Shown here piece by piece: positions 29,022-39,728 of a stretch of DNA of 64,000 nt. The stretch is taken from contig JALUXG010000039.1 of NCBI GenBank assembly GCA_027019085.1, positions 62,001 to 126,000 of the forward strand, in the 5' to 3' direction. The position numbers and the translations under genes were made by a program. The notes beneath the pieces are model-generated. The model was not told where the DNA came from. It worked only from the letters and a program-made list of their open reading frames with translations, and ran no database searches. The DNA comes from Rhodanobacteraceae bacterium. Lineage in GTDB: Bacteria; Pseudomonadota; Gammaproteobacteria; Xanthomonadales; Rhodanobacteraceae. Position 1 is the first letter of the stretch; every line of letters starts with the position of its first letter.

Positions 29022-31079
29022 TCAGCGCACGGTGGCACCAGGCCTGGCCGCCGCGTCGACCTCGACCAGCTTGAGGTCGGCACCGCCCTCGCCGGCCGAC
29101 AGGATCATGCCCTCGGACAGGCCAAAGCGCATCTTGCGCGGCGCCAGGTTGGCGATGAAGACCACGTTCCTGCCGACCAGCTTTTCCGGTTCGGGGTAGG
29201 CGGCCTTGATGCCGGAGAAGATCTGCCGCGACCCCAGCTCGCCGGCGTCCAGCTCGAAGCGCAGCAGCTTGTCGGCACCTTCCACGTGCTCGCACACCGT
29301 CACCTTGCCCACCCGCAGGTCGAGCTTGGCGAAGTCGTCGATGCCGATGGTCGGTGTGGCGGGTTGAGTGGCAGTCGCCGGAGTCGCGGCGGGTGCCGGG
29401 GCGGCGTTCATGGATGATTTGGAGTCGTCGATCATGGCCTGGATCTTCTTCGGGTCAATGCGGGTCAACAGGGGCTGGAATGGCGCCAGGACATGGCCGG
29501 CAAGCGGCATGTCGACATCGCCGAACTGCGACGACGTGCTGGACAGAAAGGTCTCGGCGCGCGCCACGGTGGCCGGGATCACCGGCTTGAGCCAGGCGCT
29601 GAGCAGGCGGAAAAGGTTGATGGCCATCGAGGCGACCTGGTGCAGTTGCTCGCGCTGGCTTTCGTCCTTGGCCATTTTCCAGGGCGCCTTTTCGGCGATC
29701 CAGGCGTTGGTGTCGTCGGCCACGCCCATCACCAGGCGCATGGCATGCGCGTATTCGCGCTTCTCGAACAGCTCGGCACACGGTTGCAGGCGTGCCACGG
29801 CATCGTCGTAACGTTGCCTGAGTTCCGGTGCGATGGCATCGGTCAGGCGCCCGTCGAAGAACTTGTGCACGAAGCCCGCGCAGCGGCTGGCGATGTTGGC
29901 CCACTTGCCGACCAGGTGCGAGTTGACGCGTTCCTCGAACGCCTTGAAGTCCAGGTCCAGGTCGGCGAGCGTCGGTCCCAGCAGCGCGGCGAGGTAATAG
30001 CGCAGGTAGTCCGGATCCAGGTGCTCGAGATAGGTGCGCGCGTTGATGAAGGTGCCGCGCGACTTGGACATCTTGGCGCCGTTCACCGTCAGGAATCCGT
30101 GCACGTACACTGCACTGGGCGTGCGTAGTCCGGCACCGTGCAGCATGGCCGGCCAGAACAGCGTGTGGAAGTAGGTGATGTCCTTGCCGATGAAGTGCAC
30201 CATCTCGGTACCGGCTTCGGCCGCGGCATCGGCCTCGAGGAAAGCGTCGCGGTCCAGTCCCGCCTCGGCGGCGTATTCGCTGAAACTGGCCAGATAGCCC
30301 ACCGGCGCGTCCAGCCACACGTAGAAGAACTTGCCCGGCGCGTCCGGCAGCTCGAAGCCGAAGTAGGGCGCATCGCGCGAGATGTCCCAGCTGCGCAACC
30401 CGTCGCTGAACCACTCCTCGAGCTTGTTGACCACTTCCACCTGCAGGCCGCCGGCCTGGCGGCGCTCGGCCAGCCATTCGCGCAGCATCGGTTCGAAGTC
30501 GCCCAGGCGCACGAAATAATGCACCGACTCCTTTTCCACCGGGCGCGCACCGGAGATGACCGAGTAGGGCTCGATGAGGTCGGTCGGTGTGTAGGTCTTG
30601 CCACACACTTCACACGAATCGCCGTACTGGTCCCTGGCGTGGCAGTGCGGGCACTCGCCCTTGATGAACCGGTCCGGCAGGAACATGTCCTTGTCGGGAT
30701 CATAGAACTGGCGCACCGATTTGGATTCGATGTGACGGGTGTCGCGCAGCGCCTCGTAGATACGCACGGTCAGGGCCCGGTTGGCCTCGCCGTGGGTGCT
30801 CGAATAGTGGTCGTAGCCGATGTGGAAATCGCGGAAATCGGCCTGGTGCTGCGTGTTGCTGTCGGCAATCAGCTGCTCGGGCGTGATGCCCTCGCGCTGG
30901 GCGCGCAGCATGATCGGCGTGCCGTGGGCATCGTCGGCGCAGACGAAGTGCACCGTGTGCCCGGCCATGCGCATGGCGCGCGCCCACACATCGCCCTGCA
31001 CGTGCTCGACCATGTGCCCGATATGGATCGGGCCATTGGCGTAGGGCAGGGCGCAGGTGGCCAGGATGCGGCGGCTCAT
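29022..31079 (-). CDS. metG: Methionyl-tRNA synthetase
   Basis: This 685-residue class I enzyme charges tRNA-Met. HIGH is at residues 19-22, and KMSKSRGTF near residue 335 is the second signature. The zinc knuckle with two CxxC-type pairs (CPHC and CEVCG) marks the MetG1 type. A Pro/Ala linker leads to a C-terminal tRNA-binding domain (about 575-685, FAKLDLRVGKVTVCEHVEG) used for dimerisation. I chose the ATG at 31079; the frame is open eight codons upstream without signal. Confidence 0.97.
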   Translation of the reverse strand: MSRRILATCALPYANGPIHIGHMVEHVQGDVWARAMRMAGHTVHFVCADDAHGTPIMLRAQREGITPEQLIADSNTQHQADFRDFHIGYDHYSSTHGEANRALTVRIYEALRDTRHIESKSVRQFYDPDKDMFLPDRFIKGECPHCHARDQYGDSCEVCGKTYTPTDLIEPYSVISGARPVEKESVHYFVRLGDFEPMLREWLAERRQAGGLQVEVVNKLEEWFSDGLRSWDISRDAPYFGFELPDAPGKFFYVWLDAPVGYLASFSEYAAEAGLDRDAFLEADAAAEAGTEMVHFIGKDITYFHTLFWPAMLHGAGLRTPSAVYVHGFLTVNGAKMSKSRGTFINARTYLEHLDPDYLRYYLAALLGPTLADLDLDFKAFEERVNSHLVGKWANIASRCAGFVHKFFDGRLTDAIAPELRQRYDDAVARLQPCAELFEKREYAHAMRLVMGVADDTNAWIAEKAPWKMAKDESQREQLHQVASMAINLFRLLSAWLKPVIPATVARAETFLSSTSSQFGDVDMPLAGHVLAPFQPLLTRIDPKKIQAMIDDSKSSMNAAPAPAATPATATQPATPTIGIDDFAKLDLRVGKVTVCEHVEGADKLLRFELDAGELGSRQIFSGIKAAYPEPEKLVGRNVVFIANLAPRKMRFGLSEGMILSAGEGGADLKLVEVDAAARPGATVR

Positions 31080-31221
31080 GCAAATTTCCGGATGGCGGGA
31101 CAAGCCCCCGATTATGGCAGGGAGCCCTTGCCACGGGCCAGCACGGCGCGCGGTGCAGCCCCATGCGAAACGGGCCCGGGACGCATGAACGCCCCGGGCC
31201 CGAGCTGGGTCACGGACCGGT

Positions 31222-31791
31222 TCAGTGTCGCATGCCGTTGTCCGGCTCCGCGTTCATGCCATGCGTGGTTGCGCTGGCTGCGGGTGCCGGCATGGCGGTG
31301 GTTACCGCCGCCGCAGGCTTGGCTTCGACAGGTGCCGGGGCCGGGGCATGGTAGCGATGCCAGACCTGGGTGCGGCCCAGCCACGAGAAGCCGATGTATC
31401 CGCGGACCTTGAGCTTTTCGCCGCCGTCGATCACCTGCATCTTGGCCTTGTAGATCTTGCCGGTCTTCGGGTCCAGGATGCGGCCACCTTCCCAGGTATC
31501 GCCGTCGCGGGTGAGGCCCCAGACGAAGGTCATGCCTTCCACCGGCTTGTTGTGGCGCTCGCCATCACACTTGGAGCAGATGGGGTGCGGTCCGGTATCG
31601 GACTTGAGCACCTTGAGGATCTTGCCTTCCAGCACCCCATTCGATTCGGTGATCTGGACGATGGCCTTGGCCTGGCCGGTCTTGTCGTCGATGGTCTTCC
31701 AGGTGCCGACCGGCGACAGGTCGGCGGCCAGGGCCGGGATGCTGAGCAGCAGCAGGCAGGCAGTGACGAGCATGGGGCGAATGGACAACAT
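31222..31791 (-). CDS. DUF2147 secreted protein
   Basis: This 189-residue protein has a Sec signal peptide (1-22, ending ALA) and a DUF2147 domain (about 25-145): VGTWKTIDDKTGQAKAIV, ITESNGVLEGKI, GGRILDPKTGKIYKAKM and VRGYIGFSWLGRTQVWHR. The Cys-x2-Cys pair in ICSKCDGERHN is typical. A low-complexity Ala/Pro tail follows. The family is a lipocalin-like barrel of unknown role in the periplasm. It is divergent from apbC. Confidence 0.88.
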   Translation of the reverse strand: MLSIRPMLVTACLLLLSIPALAADLSPVGTWKTIDDKTGQAKAIVQITESNGVLEGKILKVLKSDTGPHPICSKCDGERHNKPVEGMTFVWGLTRDGDTWEGGRILDPKTGKIYKAKMQVIDGGEKLKVRGYIGFSWLGRTQVWHRYHAPAPAPVEAKPAAAVTTAMPAPAASATTHGMNAEPDNGMRH

Positions 31792-31928
31792 GGCGACTCC
31801 TCCCGTACGTGGACGTATGGACTGCGAGCCTGCCCACCTGTTCTGTCCGCGTCAAGTGTCGTGGCAGGCAGGGTGCCTTGACGACTCCGGCATAATGGTC
31901 GCTGTGCTGCAGCAATGGTGATCCAGGC

Positions 31929-33026
31929 ATGAGCCTTCCCGATACAGACCAGGTCCGACGGATCCTGGATGCGGTGATCGATCCGCATACCGACGCCGCG
32001 TATGGCCATGACCTTCGTGCCGTCGGCATCGACGGTGCGCGGGTGTCGGTGGACCTGCAACTGGGGTACCCGGGATCGGGCGTCCGCGAGACACAGGTAC
32101 GGTCGATTCGCGAGGCGCTGGAGGCCGATGACGCCATCGAACAGGCGACGGTGTCGATCACCAGCCGCATCCATGCCCATCAGGTGCAGGGCAAGCTGGC
32201 CCCGTTGCCGGGGGTGAAGAACATCCTGGCCGTGGCATCCGGCAAAGGTGGCGTGGGCAAGTCCACGGTGGCCGCGAACCTGGCACTTGCACTGGCCGCG
32301 GAGGGTGCCAGCGCCGGGGTGCTCGATGCCGACATCTACGGCCCCAGCCAACCGCGCATGCTGGGTGTGGACGGCCGCCCGGATTCCCCCGACGGCAAAT
32401 CCATCACGCCCAAGCGCGCGCATGGACTGCAGATGATGTCGATCGGCTTGCTGGTGGGCGAGGATACCCCGATGATCTGGCGTGGTCCGATGGTCACCCA
32501 GGCGCTTACCCAGTTGCTGCAGGACACGCGCTGGGAAGATCTGGATTATCTGGTCATCGACCTGCCGCCGGGGACCGGGGACATCCAGCTGACCCTGGCG
32601 CAGAAAGTACCTGTGTCCGCTGCACTGATCGTCACCACGCCTCAGGACATCGCATTGCTCGATGCTCGCAAGGCACTGAAGATGTTCGAGAAAGTGGATA
32701 TTCCGGTACTTGGTGTGGTGGAAAACATGGCCACCCACATCTGCTCGCAATGCGGCCATGAGGAGCATGTGTTCGGCGAGGGTGGCGCGGCGCGCATGAG
32801 CGAGCAGTACGACGTGCCGGTGCTGGGCAGCCTGCCGCTGGATATCCGCATCCGCGAGCAGGCCGACGGTGGTAATCCGACCGTGGCGGCGATGCCCGAT
32901 TCCGATCTGGCGATGCGTTACCGTGCGATAGCCCGCCACCTGGCCGGGCGTCTGTCACGTCGCCCGCGCAACAAGTCGCTCGGACTGGGCGCGGTTCGGG
33001 TCGAGAACGCCCCGTCGCCAGGCTGA
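31929..33026 (+). CDS. apbC: Mrp/NBP35-type iron-sulfur cluster carrier ATPase
   Basis: This 365-residue protein binds and transfers Fe-S clusters to apo-enzymes. An N-terminal MIP18/DUF59 domain (1-90) is followed by the deviant Walker [12 protein letters not shown] (near 104-114), Walker B-like [12 protein letters not shown] and a Cys-x2-Cys (ICSQC) for bridging the cluster between two subunits. It is also called mrp. It lies between metG and dcd, as in other gammaproteobacteria. Confidence 0.95.
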   Translation: MSLPDTDQVRRILDAVIDPHTDAAYGHDLRAVGIDGARVSVDLQLGYPGSGVRETQVRSIREALEADDAIEQATVSITSRIHAHQVQGKLAPLPGVKNILAVASGKGGVGKSTVAANLALALAAEGASAGVLDADIYGPSQPRMLGVDGRPDSPDGKSITPKRAHGLQMMSIGLLVGEDTPMIWRGPMVTQALTQLLQDTRWEDLDYLVIDLPPGTGDIQLTLAQKVPVSAALIVTTPQDIALLDARKALKMFEKVDIPVLGVVENMATHICSQCGHEEHVFGEGGAARMSEQYDVPVLGSLPLDIRIREQADGGNPTVAAMPDSDLAMRYRAIARHLAGRLSRRPRNKSLGLGAVRVENAPSPG

Positions 33027-33108
33027 TGGCTGGCGAAGCGATCCGCGAGCGGGTATGTTCGCCGCTTCCACGCCACCGTCCAGCAACATCACCGGAGCAC
33101 GCGCCGCC

Positions 33109-33675
33109 GTGAGCATCAAGTCCGACAAATGGATCCGCCGCATGGCCGAGCACGAAGGCATGATCGAGCCGTTCGAACCCGGCCAGGTCAAGCAGAACGG
33201 CGGGCAAAGGATCGTTTCCTACGGCACGTCCAGCTACGGTTACGACGTGCGCTGTGCCGACGAATTCAAGATCTTCACCAACATCAATTCCAGCATCGTC
33301 GACCCCAAGGCCTTCGATGCCCGCAGCTTCGTGGATATCCAGGCTGACGAATGCATCATTCCACCCAACTCGTTCGCCCTGGCGCGCACGGTGGAATACT
33401 TTCGCATCCCCCGCCAGGTGCTGACGGTCTGCCTGGGCAAAAGCACCTATGCCCGTTGCGGGATCATCGTCAATGTCACGCCGCTGGAACCGGAATGGGA
33501 AGGCCACGTGACCCTGGAATTCTCCAACACCACGCCCTTGCCGGCGCGCATCTACGCCAACGAGGGCGTGGCGCAGATGCTGTTCCTGGAGTCGGACGAG
33601 GAGTGCGAGACCAGCTACCGCGACAGGGGAGGCAAGTACCAGGGACAGCGTGGCGTGACCTTGCCGCGCACCTGA
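33109..33675 (+). CDS. dcd: dCTP deaminase
   Basis: This 188-residue enzyme converts dCTP to dUTP as the main source for dTMP synthesis. [11 protein letters not shown], the catalytic [28 protein letters not shown] region with its Arg and Glu, and [14 protein letters not shown] at the C-terminus are all family-typical. I chose the GTG at 33109 ([12 protein letters not shown]), with GGAG 11 bases upstream; an open frame extends back to 33055 with no family match. Confidence 0.96.
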   Translation: MSIKSDKWIRRMAEHEGMIEPFEPGQVKQNGGQRIVSYGTSSYGYDVRCADEFKIFTNINSSIVDPKAFDARSFVDIQADECIIPPNSFALARTVEYFRIPRQVLTVCLGKSTYARCGIIVNVTPLEPEWEGHVTLEFSNTTPLPARIYANEGVAQMLFLESDEECETSYRDRGGKYQGQRGVTLPRT

Positions 33676-33731
33676 GTCGCGCTAGACTGTCAGCCGCCTG
33701 ATCCAGGCACCCGCATTCCGGAGATTTTCCC

Positions 33732-34226
33732 ATGTACCGCATCCCCCGCTTTTCGTCCCATTTCCTGCTGCTGGCGGTGGCAGCGGCCGCCTTGCTGCTT
33801 GGCGCCTGTTCCAGTGGAGTTCGGAGCGAGGCAGCCAACCGCAAGCTCGAACACAAGTTCGGTCTTACAGTCGAATCCTACAAGAACGACCAGTTCCTGC
33901 TGGACGGTGCCGTCCTGACCCCGGTGGATCTGAGTTCGCATTTTGCCTACCTGCGCGACCAGCACCGCATGCCAGGCACCGTCCTTCTGATGCGAAGCGA
34001 GGATGCGGCAGTGCGCAAGAGCCACCTGCAGGCGATGGCCCGGCTCTCGATCGATTACGGGTTCGCGCTGTATTACGACAAGGACGGCAAGCTGCGCCGC
34101 ATCGAAGTGACCGACAAGAAGGATCTGCCCAAGCTGCGCGACAGCACGAAAAAATCCGATATGCCCGACCGCATGAAAGGCACGACGGCGCGCGGCGTGA
34201 ACCAGTTCCCGTCCACCGGAAACTGA
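33732..34226 (+). CDS. Putative lipoprotein of unknown function
   Basis: This 164-residue protein has a lipoprotein signal peptide with lipobox LLGAC and the lipidated Cys near residue 25. The mature part is charged and rich in Lys and Asp, with [20 protein letters not shown] and [20 protein letters not shown]. No known family is recognised. It sits between dcd and rimO on the same strand. Confidence 0.72.
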   Translation: MYRIPRFSSHFLLLAVAAAALLLGACSSGVRSEAANRKLEHKFGLTVESYKNDQFLLDGAVLTPVDLSSHFAYLRDQHRMPGTVLLMRSEDAAVRKSHLQAMARLSIDYGFALYYDKDGKLRRIEVTDKKDLPKLRDSTKKSDMPDRMKGTTARGVNQFPSTGN

Positions 34227-34294
34227 CGCGCGAGCCGGCGGCAAGCCGAAGCGGGTACAATGGCCGGCTTGTTCCGGTCCACGCGCAGGCCTTC

Positions 34295-35653
34295 ATGTCC
34301 GCACAGCCACCCAAAATCGGTTTTGTCAGCCTGGGCTGCCCCAAGGCACTGGTCGATTCCGAACGCATTCTCACCCAGTTGCGGGTGGAGGGCTACGAGG
34401 TCGTGCCCAGCTACCAGGCGGCTGATGCGGTGGTCGTCAATACCTGCGGGTTCATCGACGCCGCGGTTCAGGAGTCGCTCGATGCCATCGGCGAGGCGCT
34501 GCACGAGAACGGCAAGGTCATCGTTACCGGTTGCCTGGGCAAGCGCGCCGGCCTGATCCGCGAGGCCTATCCCGAGGTGCTGGCCATCAGTGGCCCGCAG
34601 GACTACGGCAGCGTCATGGATGCGGTGCATGCCGCCTTGCCGCCGCGGCGTGACCCGTTCGTCGACCTGCTTCCGGATACCGGTGTCAAGCTCACGCCCA
34701 GGCACTACGCGTACCTGAAAATCGCCGAGGGCTGCAATCATCGCTGCAGCTTCTGCATCATCCCCTCGATGCGTGGCCGGCTGGTCAGCCGACCCGTCGA
34801 CGAGGTGCTCGGCGAGGCCGAGCGGCTGGTGCGCGGCGGGGTGAAGGAGTTGCTGGTGATCAGCCAGGACACCAGCGCCTATGGCGTGGACCTGCGCTAT
34901 GCCGAGCGGCCCTGGCGTGATCGAAGCTATCGCACGCGCATGACCGAACTGTGCGAGGGCCTGGGTGAACTCGGCGTATGGGTGCGCCTGCATTATGTCT
35001 ACCCGTACCCGCATGTGGACGAGTTGATGCCCCTGATGGCGGGGGGGCGGATCCTGCCGTACCTGGATATACCGTTCCAGCACGCCAGTCCGCGCATCCT
35101 CAAGCTCATGAAGCGACCGGGAAACATCGAACGCACGCTCGACAGGATCCGCTCCTGGCGCCGCGAAGTGCCCGACCTGACCCTGCGCAGTACCTTCATC
35201 GTCGGGTTTCCCGGCGAGACCGACGCCGAATTCGAGGAACTGCTCGATTTCCTGCGTGAAGCGCAACTGGACCGTGTCGGTGCCTTCGCCTATTCGCCGG
35301 TCGATGGCGCCACGGCCAACGCGCTGCCCGATCCGGTGGACGAGGACCTGAAGGAAGACCGGCTGGAGCGTTTCATGCAGGTGCAGGCGGAAATTTCGGC
35401 GCAGCGCCTGCAGCGACGTGTCGGCCAGACCCTCACCGTGCTGGTGGACGAGGTCGACGCGGATGGCGCGCGGGCGCGTTCGGCCTCCGATGCGCCTGAA
35501 ATCGACGGCATGGTGCTCGTTGCCGACGGACAGGGCCTTCGCCCGGGCCAGCTGGTGCGGGTACGTGTGCATGCCGCGGACGCTCACGACCTGACGGCGC
35601 GGTTGGCGACCGGGGAGAGCCGCGTTCACGGCGGTCACGATGCGCTACAGTAA
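34295..35653 (+). CDS. rimO: Ribosomal protein S12 methylthiotransferase
   Basis: This 452-residue radical-SAM enzyme methylthiolates Asp of ribosomal protein S12. The N-terminal UPF0004 domain has three cluster cysteines (SLGCPK, NTCGFID and TGCLGKR), the radical-SAM triad is CNHRCSFC near residue 150, and a C-terminal TRAM domain is present. The 16-residue block [16 protein letters not shown] marks RimO rather than MiaB. Confidence 0.97.
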   Translation: MSAQPPKIGFVSLGCPKALVDSERILTQLRVEGYEVVPSYQAADAVVVNTCGFIDAAVQESLDAIGEALHENGKVIVTGCLGKRAGLIREAYPEVLAISGPQDYGSVMDAVHAALPPRRDPFVDLLPDTGVKLTPRHYAYLKIAEGCNHRCSFCIIPSMRGRLVSRPVDEVLGEAERLVRGGVKELLVISQDTSAYGVDLRYAERPWRDRSYRTRMTELCEGLGELGVWVRLHYVYPYPHVDELMPLMAGGRILPYLDIPFQHASPRILKLMKRPGNIERTLDRIRSWRREVPDLTLRSTFIVGFPGETDAEFEELLDFLREAQLDRVGAFAYSPVDGATANALPDPVDEDLKEDRLERFMQVQAEISAQRLQRRVGQTLTVLVDEVDADGARARSASDAPEIDGMVLVADGQGLRPGQLVRVRVHAADAHDLTARLATGESRVHGGHDALQ

Positions 35654-35659
35654 ACGGCC

Positions 35660-36178
35660 ATGGACGTGGATCTTTCCGACATGAAGCCACCGCATGTTCC
35701 CGCGAGGTTCCGGGCAGGCGGACACCTGCCCCGTCTGCTGTGGATGCTGATGCTCCTGCTGCTGTCGGTGGGGGCGCAGGCGCAAAGTCCGTTGCAGCAC
35801 CTGACCGCAGGCGACCGGGCCGAAATTGCCGTCTATCGTCTCGATACCGATGTGCTGGCACGCCTTCAGGCGGTGGTGGCCGAGAGTCACAGCCTGCATA
35901 TCCGCAAATCGTCGCTGGACATGCGGCGCGTGCATTCGATCGACGACATGGCGCGGCAGCTTGCGGCGGTCGATCCACGCATTACCCCGTTGCTGGTACG
36001 CCACGGGTTCAGTCCGCATCAGTTCGTGGTTGCCAACCTGGCGCTGGTGGCCACGGCGATCTCGGTGAGTGCGAAGCGGCAGGCCCCGGGACGCTTTGCC
36101 GACACGCCGAACATGCGCTTCTACGAACGGCACGAGGCGCAGGTCCAGCGCCTGCTGCAAAGCGCCTCCCGGCCCTGA
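35660..36178 (+). CDS. Secreted protein of unknown function
   Basis: This 172-residue protein has an N-terminal hydrophobic segment (about 27-42, RLLWMLMLLLLSVGAQAQ) that looks like a Sec signal peptide. The mature part is helical, with AVYRLDTDVLARLQAVVAES and ANLALVATAISVSAKRQAPG. The start could be the ATG at 35660 or at 35681. It lies 6 bases after rimO and may be co-transcribed with it. It converges with greB. Confidence 0.65.
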   Translation: MDVDLSDMKPPHVPARFRAGGHLPRLLWMLMLLLLSVGAQAQSPLQHLTAGDRAEIAVYRLDTDVLARLQAVVAESHSLHIRKSSLDMRRVHSIDDMARQLAAVDPRITPLLVRHGFSPHQFVVANLALVATAISVSAKRQAPGRFADTPNMRFYERHEAQVQRLLQSASRP

Positions 36179-36206
36179 TTTCCTCGACACCACCTGCGGC
36201 AGGTGT

Positions 36207-36731
36207 TCAGGAATAGTCCTCGTCACCCGGCGCCGGGTAGCGAACATCGCGCACTTCACACTGTAGCGTGCCGCCAGGCAGGTCGGCACTGAACACGTCG
36301 TCCTTGCGCTTGCCCAGGGCGGCGCGGGCCAATGGGGCATCGATGCTGATGTGGCCCTGGCGTGCATCGGTTTCGTCGGGTCCGACGATCCGGTAGTGCA
36401 GAATCTGTCCGGTGGCGATGTTTTCCAGCTCGATCCAGGCTCCGAAGAAGATGGCCTGCCGGTCCTGCGGTGCTCCGTCCGCCACGCGCAGCACGGGGAT
36501 GCGCTTGCCGAGATAGCGCACGCGCCGGTCGATCTCGGCCAGCTGTTTCTTGCGATAGGTGTATTCGGCGTTCTCCGAACGGTCGCCTTCCGCAGCAGCC
36601 GCCGCCAGCGCACGCACCACTTCCGGTCGGCGGCGATGCCACAGTTCGTCCAGTTCGGCCTTGAGCCGCGCAAGGCCTGCGCGGGTGATGATCGCGGTCG
36701 AGCGCGGTGGCGGCGGTCGCCAGCGGCTCAT
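36207..36731 (-). CDS. greB: Transcript cleavage factor GreB
   Basis: This 174-residue factor rescues backtracked RNA polymerase by stimulating cleavage of the nascent RNA. The N-terminal coiled coil (about 15-80, ending [20 protein letters not shown]) has the DRSENAEY tip with the acidic residues that enter the secondary channel. The C-terminal FKBP-like domain has [22 protein letters not shown]-type sequence. An additional N-terminal stretch with [10 protein letters not shown] is typical of xanthomonad GreB. Its ATG overlaps the stop of the upstream membrane/TPR gene by four bases. Confidence 0.94.
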   Translation of the reverse strand: MSRWRPPPPRSTAIITRAGLARLKAELDELWHRRRPEVVRALAAAAAEGDRSENAEYTYRKKQLAEIDRRVRYLGKRIPVLRVADGAPQDRQAIFFGAWIELENIATGQILHYRIVGPDETDARQGHISIDAPLARAALGKRKDDVFSADLPGGTLQCEVRDVRYPAPGDEDYS

Positions 36732-37993
36732 GGGTCCGTCCCCTTTGGTGGTGCCTGCATGCCGAGGTCGGCGAGGAATCGCTCGATCTCGGGTTGGGCC
36801 GGGCGCTGCGGGTAGGCACGCAGCAGTTTGTGCGCAAGCACGCCGGCTTCGGCCCTGCGATCCAGGCGTTCGGCCAGCAGGCGTGCGGCGAGCAGGCCGT
36901 AGTGCGGGGCGCGGGGGTCGCGGGGCCAGGCATTGGGGAACCCGCGCGACAGTTTCAGGGCCAACTGGGTCATGCCCTGGTCGGACGCGGCATCGGCCAG
37001 GGTGGCCAGCACGTCGGGCTGGTCGGGCAGGAAGTGCGGATCCAGGTCGATGCATTCGCGCACCACGCCGAGCGCGCGGCGGCTGCACCCGTCGGCAAGC
37101 AGGCGTGCCAGATAGGCGTGGGCGGTATCGAGGAGGGCGCGGCGGTCATCGTGTCGACGCAGCAGTTCACGCTGGGCGGCGAACACGCGCAGCGGTGGGT
37201 CACGCTGGCGCAGGCGTTCGGTCAGCAAGACCCGTGCCGCCTGGTGCTTTCCCGCGGCATCGAGTCTTTCTGCCTGTTCCAGCAGGTGCTCGTCGGTATG
37301 CGTGCCACTCGCATCGGCCAGAGTGTCCGCCTCGGGCGTGAGGCCAAGCGAGTCGTGGTGGCGGTGCATCAGCATGCCGATCAGGTGGAATTGCAGCAGA
37401 TACAGGTAGACGACGCCGGCAAAGGTCAGGCTGCGCAGCAGCCACGGCGCGGAGCGCAGATAACTGTAGTACGTCATGGTTTCGGCAAACCCCGCCAGCA
37501 GCGGGAGCAGGTAGCCGGCACCGAAAGCCGAGATCGCCACGCCCCAGCGCAACGGATTGAGTGCCGCCAGCAGGTGATCCTCGAAGGCCAGCGACATGGC
37601 GATCGCCGGCACCACCAGCTGTATGGCCAGCACCAGGCCCCACAGGCCCGGTTCCAGGGTGATGGTCAACAGCAGCGCACCCACGCCCAGCATTTGCAGG
37701 GTCAGCAGGGACAACGCAGGGACGTATCCGCTGTACAGCGCCACTTCGGGTGGCTCGGCGAAACCGTTGGCCGTGCGCCGCAGGCACTCCATGGCATACA
37801 GGATCAGGCTGGCCCAGACCACCACGCCGCCGGCGATGTTGAAGGGAACCGGAAGCCAGTCGGTCAGTACATGCGCCAGCGAGAACGCGGCAAGCGAAGC
37901 CAGTGCCGCGCCTCGCAGCGGGTAACCGAGGCCGTCGAGCAGCCTGCGTCCCAGCGGCTGGTCGGCAGGTACGGTTTGTGCATCCCTGGACAT
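36728..37993 (-). CDS. Membrane protein with C-terminal TPR-like repeats
   Basis: This 421-residue protein has six or so membrane segments in residues 20-220 ([40 protein letters not shown] and others). A cytoplasmic helical repeat region follows (about 235-415) with TPR-like helix pairs ([35 protein letters not shown] and [10 protein letters not shown]-type linkers). I chose the ATG at 37993 (MSRDAQTV); the frame is open further upstream. No function is known. The four-base overlap with greB points to co-expression. Confidence 0.75.
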   Translation of the reverse strand: MSRDAQTVPADQPLGRRLLDGLGYPLRGAALASLAAFSLAHVLTDWLPVPFNIAGGVVVWASLILYAMECLRRTANGFAEPPEVALYSGYVPALSLLTLQMLGVGALLLTITLEPGLWGLVLAIQLVVPAIAMSLAFEDHLLAALNPLRWGVAISAFGAGYLLPLLAGFAETMTYYSYLRSAPWLLRSLTFAGVVYLYLLQFHLIGMLMHRHHDSLGLTPEADTLADASGTHTDEHLLEQAERLDAAGKHQAARVLLTERLRQRDPPLRVFAAQRELLRRHDDRRALLDTAHAYLARLLADGCSRRALGVVRECIDLDPHFLPDQPDVLATLADAASDQGMTQLALKLSRGFPNAWPRDPRAPHYGLLAARLLAERLDRRAEAGVLAHKLLRAYPQRPAQPEIERFLADLGMQAPPKGTDP

Positions 37994-38158
37994 GGCCACC
38001 TGTTCGGCAAGGAGTCGGCACGAGCGTGCAGCCCGGACCAGAAAGGGTTCATGACGATTGTATCGGTGATCGCATGGGGATTTTGCAGGTCCGGCTCTTG
38101 AGTGCGCTCGTCGTGACCGGTACGGTGACGGGCTTTCACGTTCATGATCGAGAGTAGT

Positions 38159-39661
38159 ATGTCGTTGTTTCATTTTCGGCGAGTCATCCGTCGCATGGCC
38201 TGCGGTCTGACGGCAATCACGCTGGCGGGGTGTGCGGCTGGAGGCGTCAAGTCACCCGCGGACCCACCGCCGAAGCAGGTCGTGAACGAGCAGAAGATCA
38301 ATACCCTGTACAGCGAACTGGACCGGGCCAGCAGCAGTTACGCGGAGGCCCTGCGCAAGGCGCGCAGTGGCGACCGTTCCGGCTCGGCACATATCCTGGA
38401 TGCGGCGCTGGACCGCCTCAAGTCCGCGGCGGCCGAATGCGGCGACACGCCGGGCTGCGATCCGCAGCGATTCTTCTCGGTGTTCGACCACTTGCTGCGC
38501 CTGAAGGATGGCAGCTTTATCGCCGGCGACGAGGGCGACACCCTGCCCGACAATCCCGATGCCGGGGTGGCGGGCGATGCCGCCTCGCCAGTACTCCAGG
38601 CGCTGCCGCAGTCGCAGCGCAGCGTGACCCTGTTGCGCGGGCAGAAATTGTCCGACCTGATTGCGATGAACGGTCCGGTCAAGGCGGCACTCGAGGAATG
38701 GCTGACCTGGTTGCGCCCGAACCTGATGGATGCCTACGTCAATTACGAATACATGCGCTACGAGATGTGGCCGGCCTACCACAAGGCCGGCCTGCCCGAA
38801 GCCATCCTGTTCGGCATCCTGGCCAAGGAGTCGGGCGGCAAGGTGCATGCGGTTTCGCGCACGGGTGCGGCCGGGCCGCTGCAGTTCATGTACGCCACCG
38901 GCAGGCGCTTCGGCCTGGGTACCGTGGACGGGTTCGACCAGCGATTCGATCCGCGACTTTCCGCGCGCGCCAATGCGGCGTACATGGACGAACAGTTGAA
39001 GGTGTTCAACGACAACCTGGAACTGGTGCTGGCGGCCTACAACAGTGGCGAAGGGCGGGTGCGACGGCTCGTCGACGGACGTAACGGCATCAGTTTCTAC
39101 GATCCGAAGATCTACTTTTCGCTGCCGGCCGAAACGCGCGATTACGTGCCCATGGTGCTGGCAGCGGCCTGGCTGTTCCTTCATCCGCACCGCTACAACC
39201 TGAAATTTCCCCGTCTCGATGCCCGTCCCGGGACGATCACGCTGGAGCGGCCGGCATCGATCTCGGAGCTGGCGGTGTGCCTGGGCCAGGCAGGCGGAAT
39301 GCGTGATGGATGGTTTCGCGTCCTGCGCAACCTCAACCCTCGCCTGAATCCGCAAAAGGCCCAGCCCGGGGGTGCCACGCTCAAGGTGCCGCGTGTGCTC
39401 GAGCGTGCCTATGCCAGGCAATGCCGGACAGGCCACTGGCCGAAACTGGCGGCCGTGCTGCATGCTGCGAGTGATCCGACGATGCCGGCGTCCATGCGCT
39501 TTCGCCATTACCGCGTGCGACACGGAGATACCTTGAGCGGGATCGTGCGCAGGATGGGTTGCTCAAGCGTGCGCAAGGTGGCACGCATGAACCATCTGCG
39601 CGCACCGCGTTATGCCATTCGTGCCGGACACACGCTGAAGCTGCCCCACTGCGCACGCTGA
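38159..39661 (+). CDS. Membrane-bound lytic murein transglycosylase D-like lipoprotein
   Basis: This 500-residue enzyme cleaves peptidoglycan glycan strands. It begins with a lipoprotein signal (LAGCAAG). The SLT domain (about 195-330) has the catalytic Glu in GILAKESGGKVHAVSRTGAAG, and the motif AAYNSGEGRVRR. A LysM repeat is at the C-terminus (YRVRHGDTLSGIVRRMG). The order matches MltD, although E. coli MltD has two LysM repeats. The ATG at 38144 or 38159 could be used. Confidence 0.87.
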   Translation: MSLFHFRRVIRRMACGLTAITLAGCAAGGVKSPADPPPKQVVNEQKINTLYSELDRASSSYAEALRKARSGDRSGSAHILDAALDRLKSAAAECGDTPGCDPQRFFSVFDHLLRLKDGSFIAGDEGDTLPDNPDAGVAGDAASPVLQALPQSQRSVTLLRGQKLSDLIAMNGPVKAALEEWLTWLRPNLMDAYVNYEYMRYEMWPAYHKAGLPEAILFGILAKESGGKVHAVSRTGAAGPLQFMYATGRRFGLGTVDGFDQRFDPRLSARANAAYMDEQLKVFNDNLELVLAAYNSGEGRVRRLVDGRNGISFYDPKIYFSLPAETRDYVPMVLAAAWLFLHPHRYNLKFPRLDARPGTITLERPASISELAVCLGQAGGMRDGWFRVLRNLNPRLNPQKAQPGGATLKVPRVLERAYARQCRTGHWPKLAAVLHAASDPTMPASMRFRHYRVRHGDTLSGIVRRMGCSSVRKVARMNHLRAPRYAIRAGHTLKLPHCAR

Positions 39662-39728
39662 AATCCGGCATGGCTCGCTCCGGACGGACTCCGGTTGCCA
39701 GCGGGCGATGCGTACGTCGCCTCGGAGA

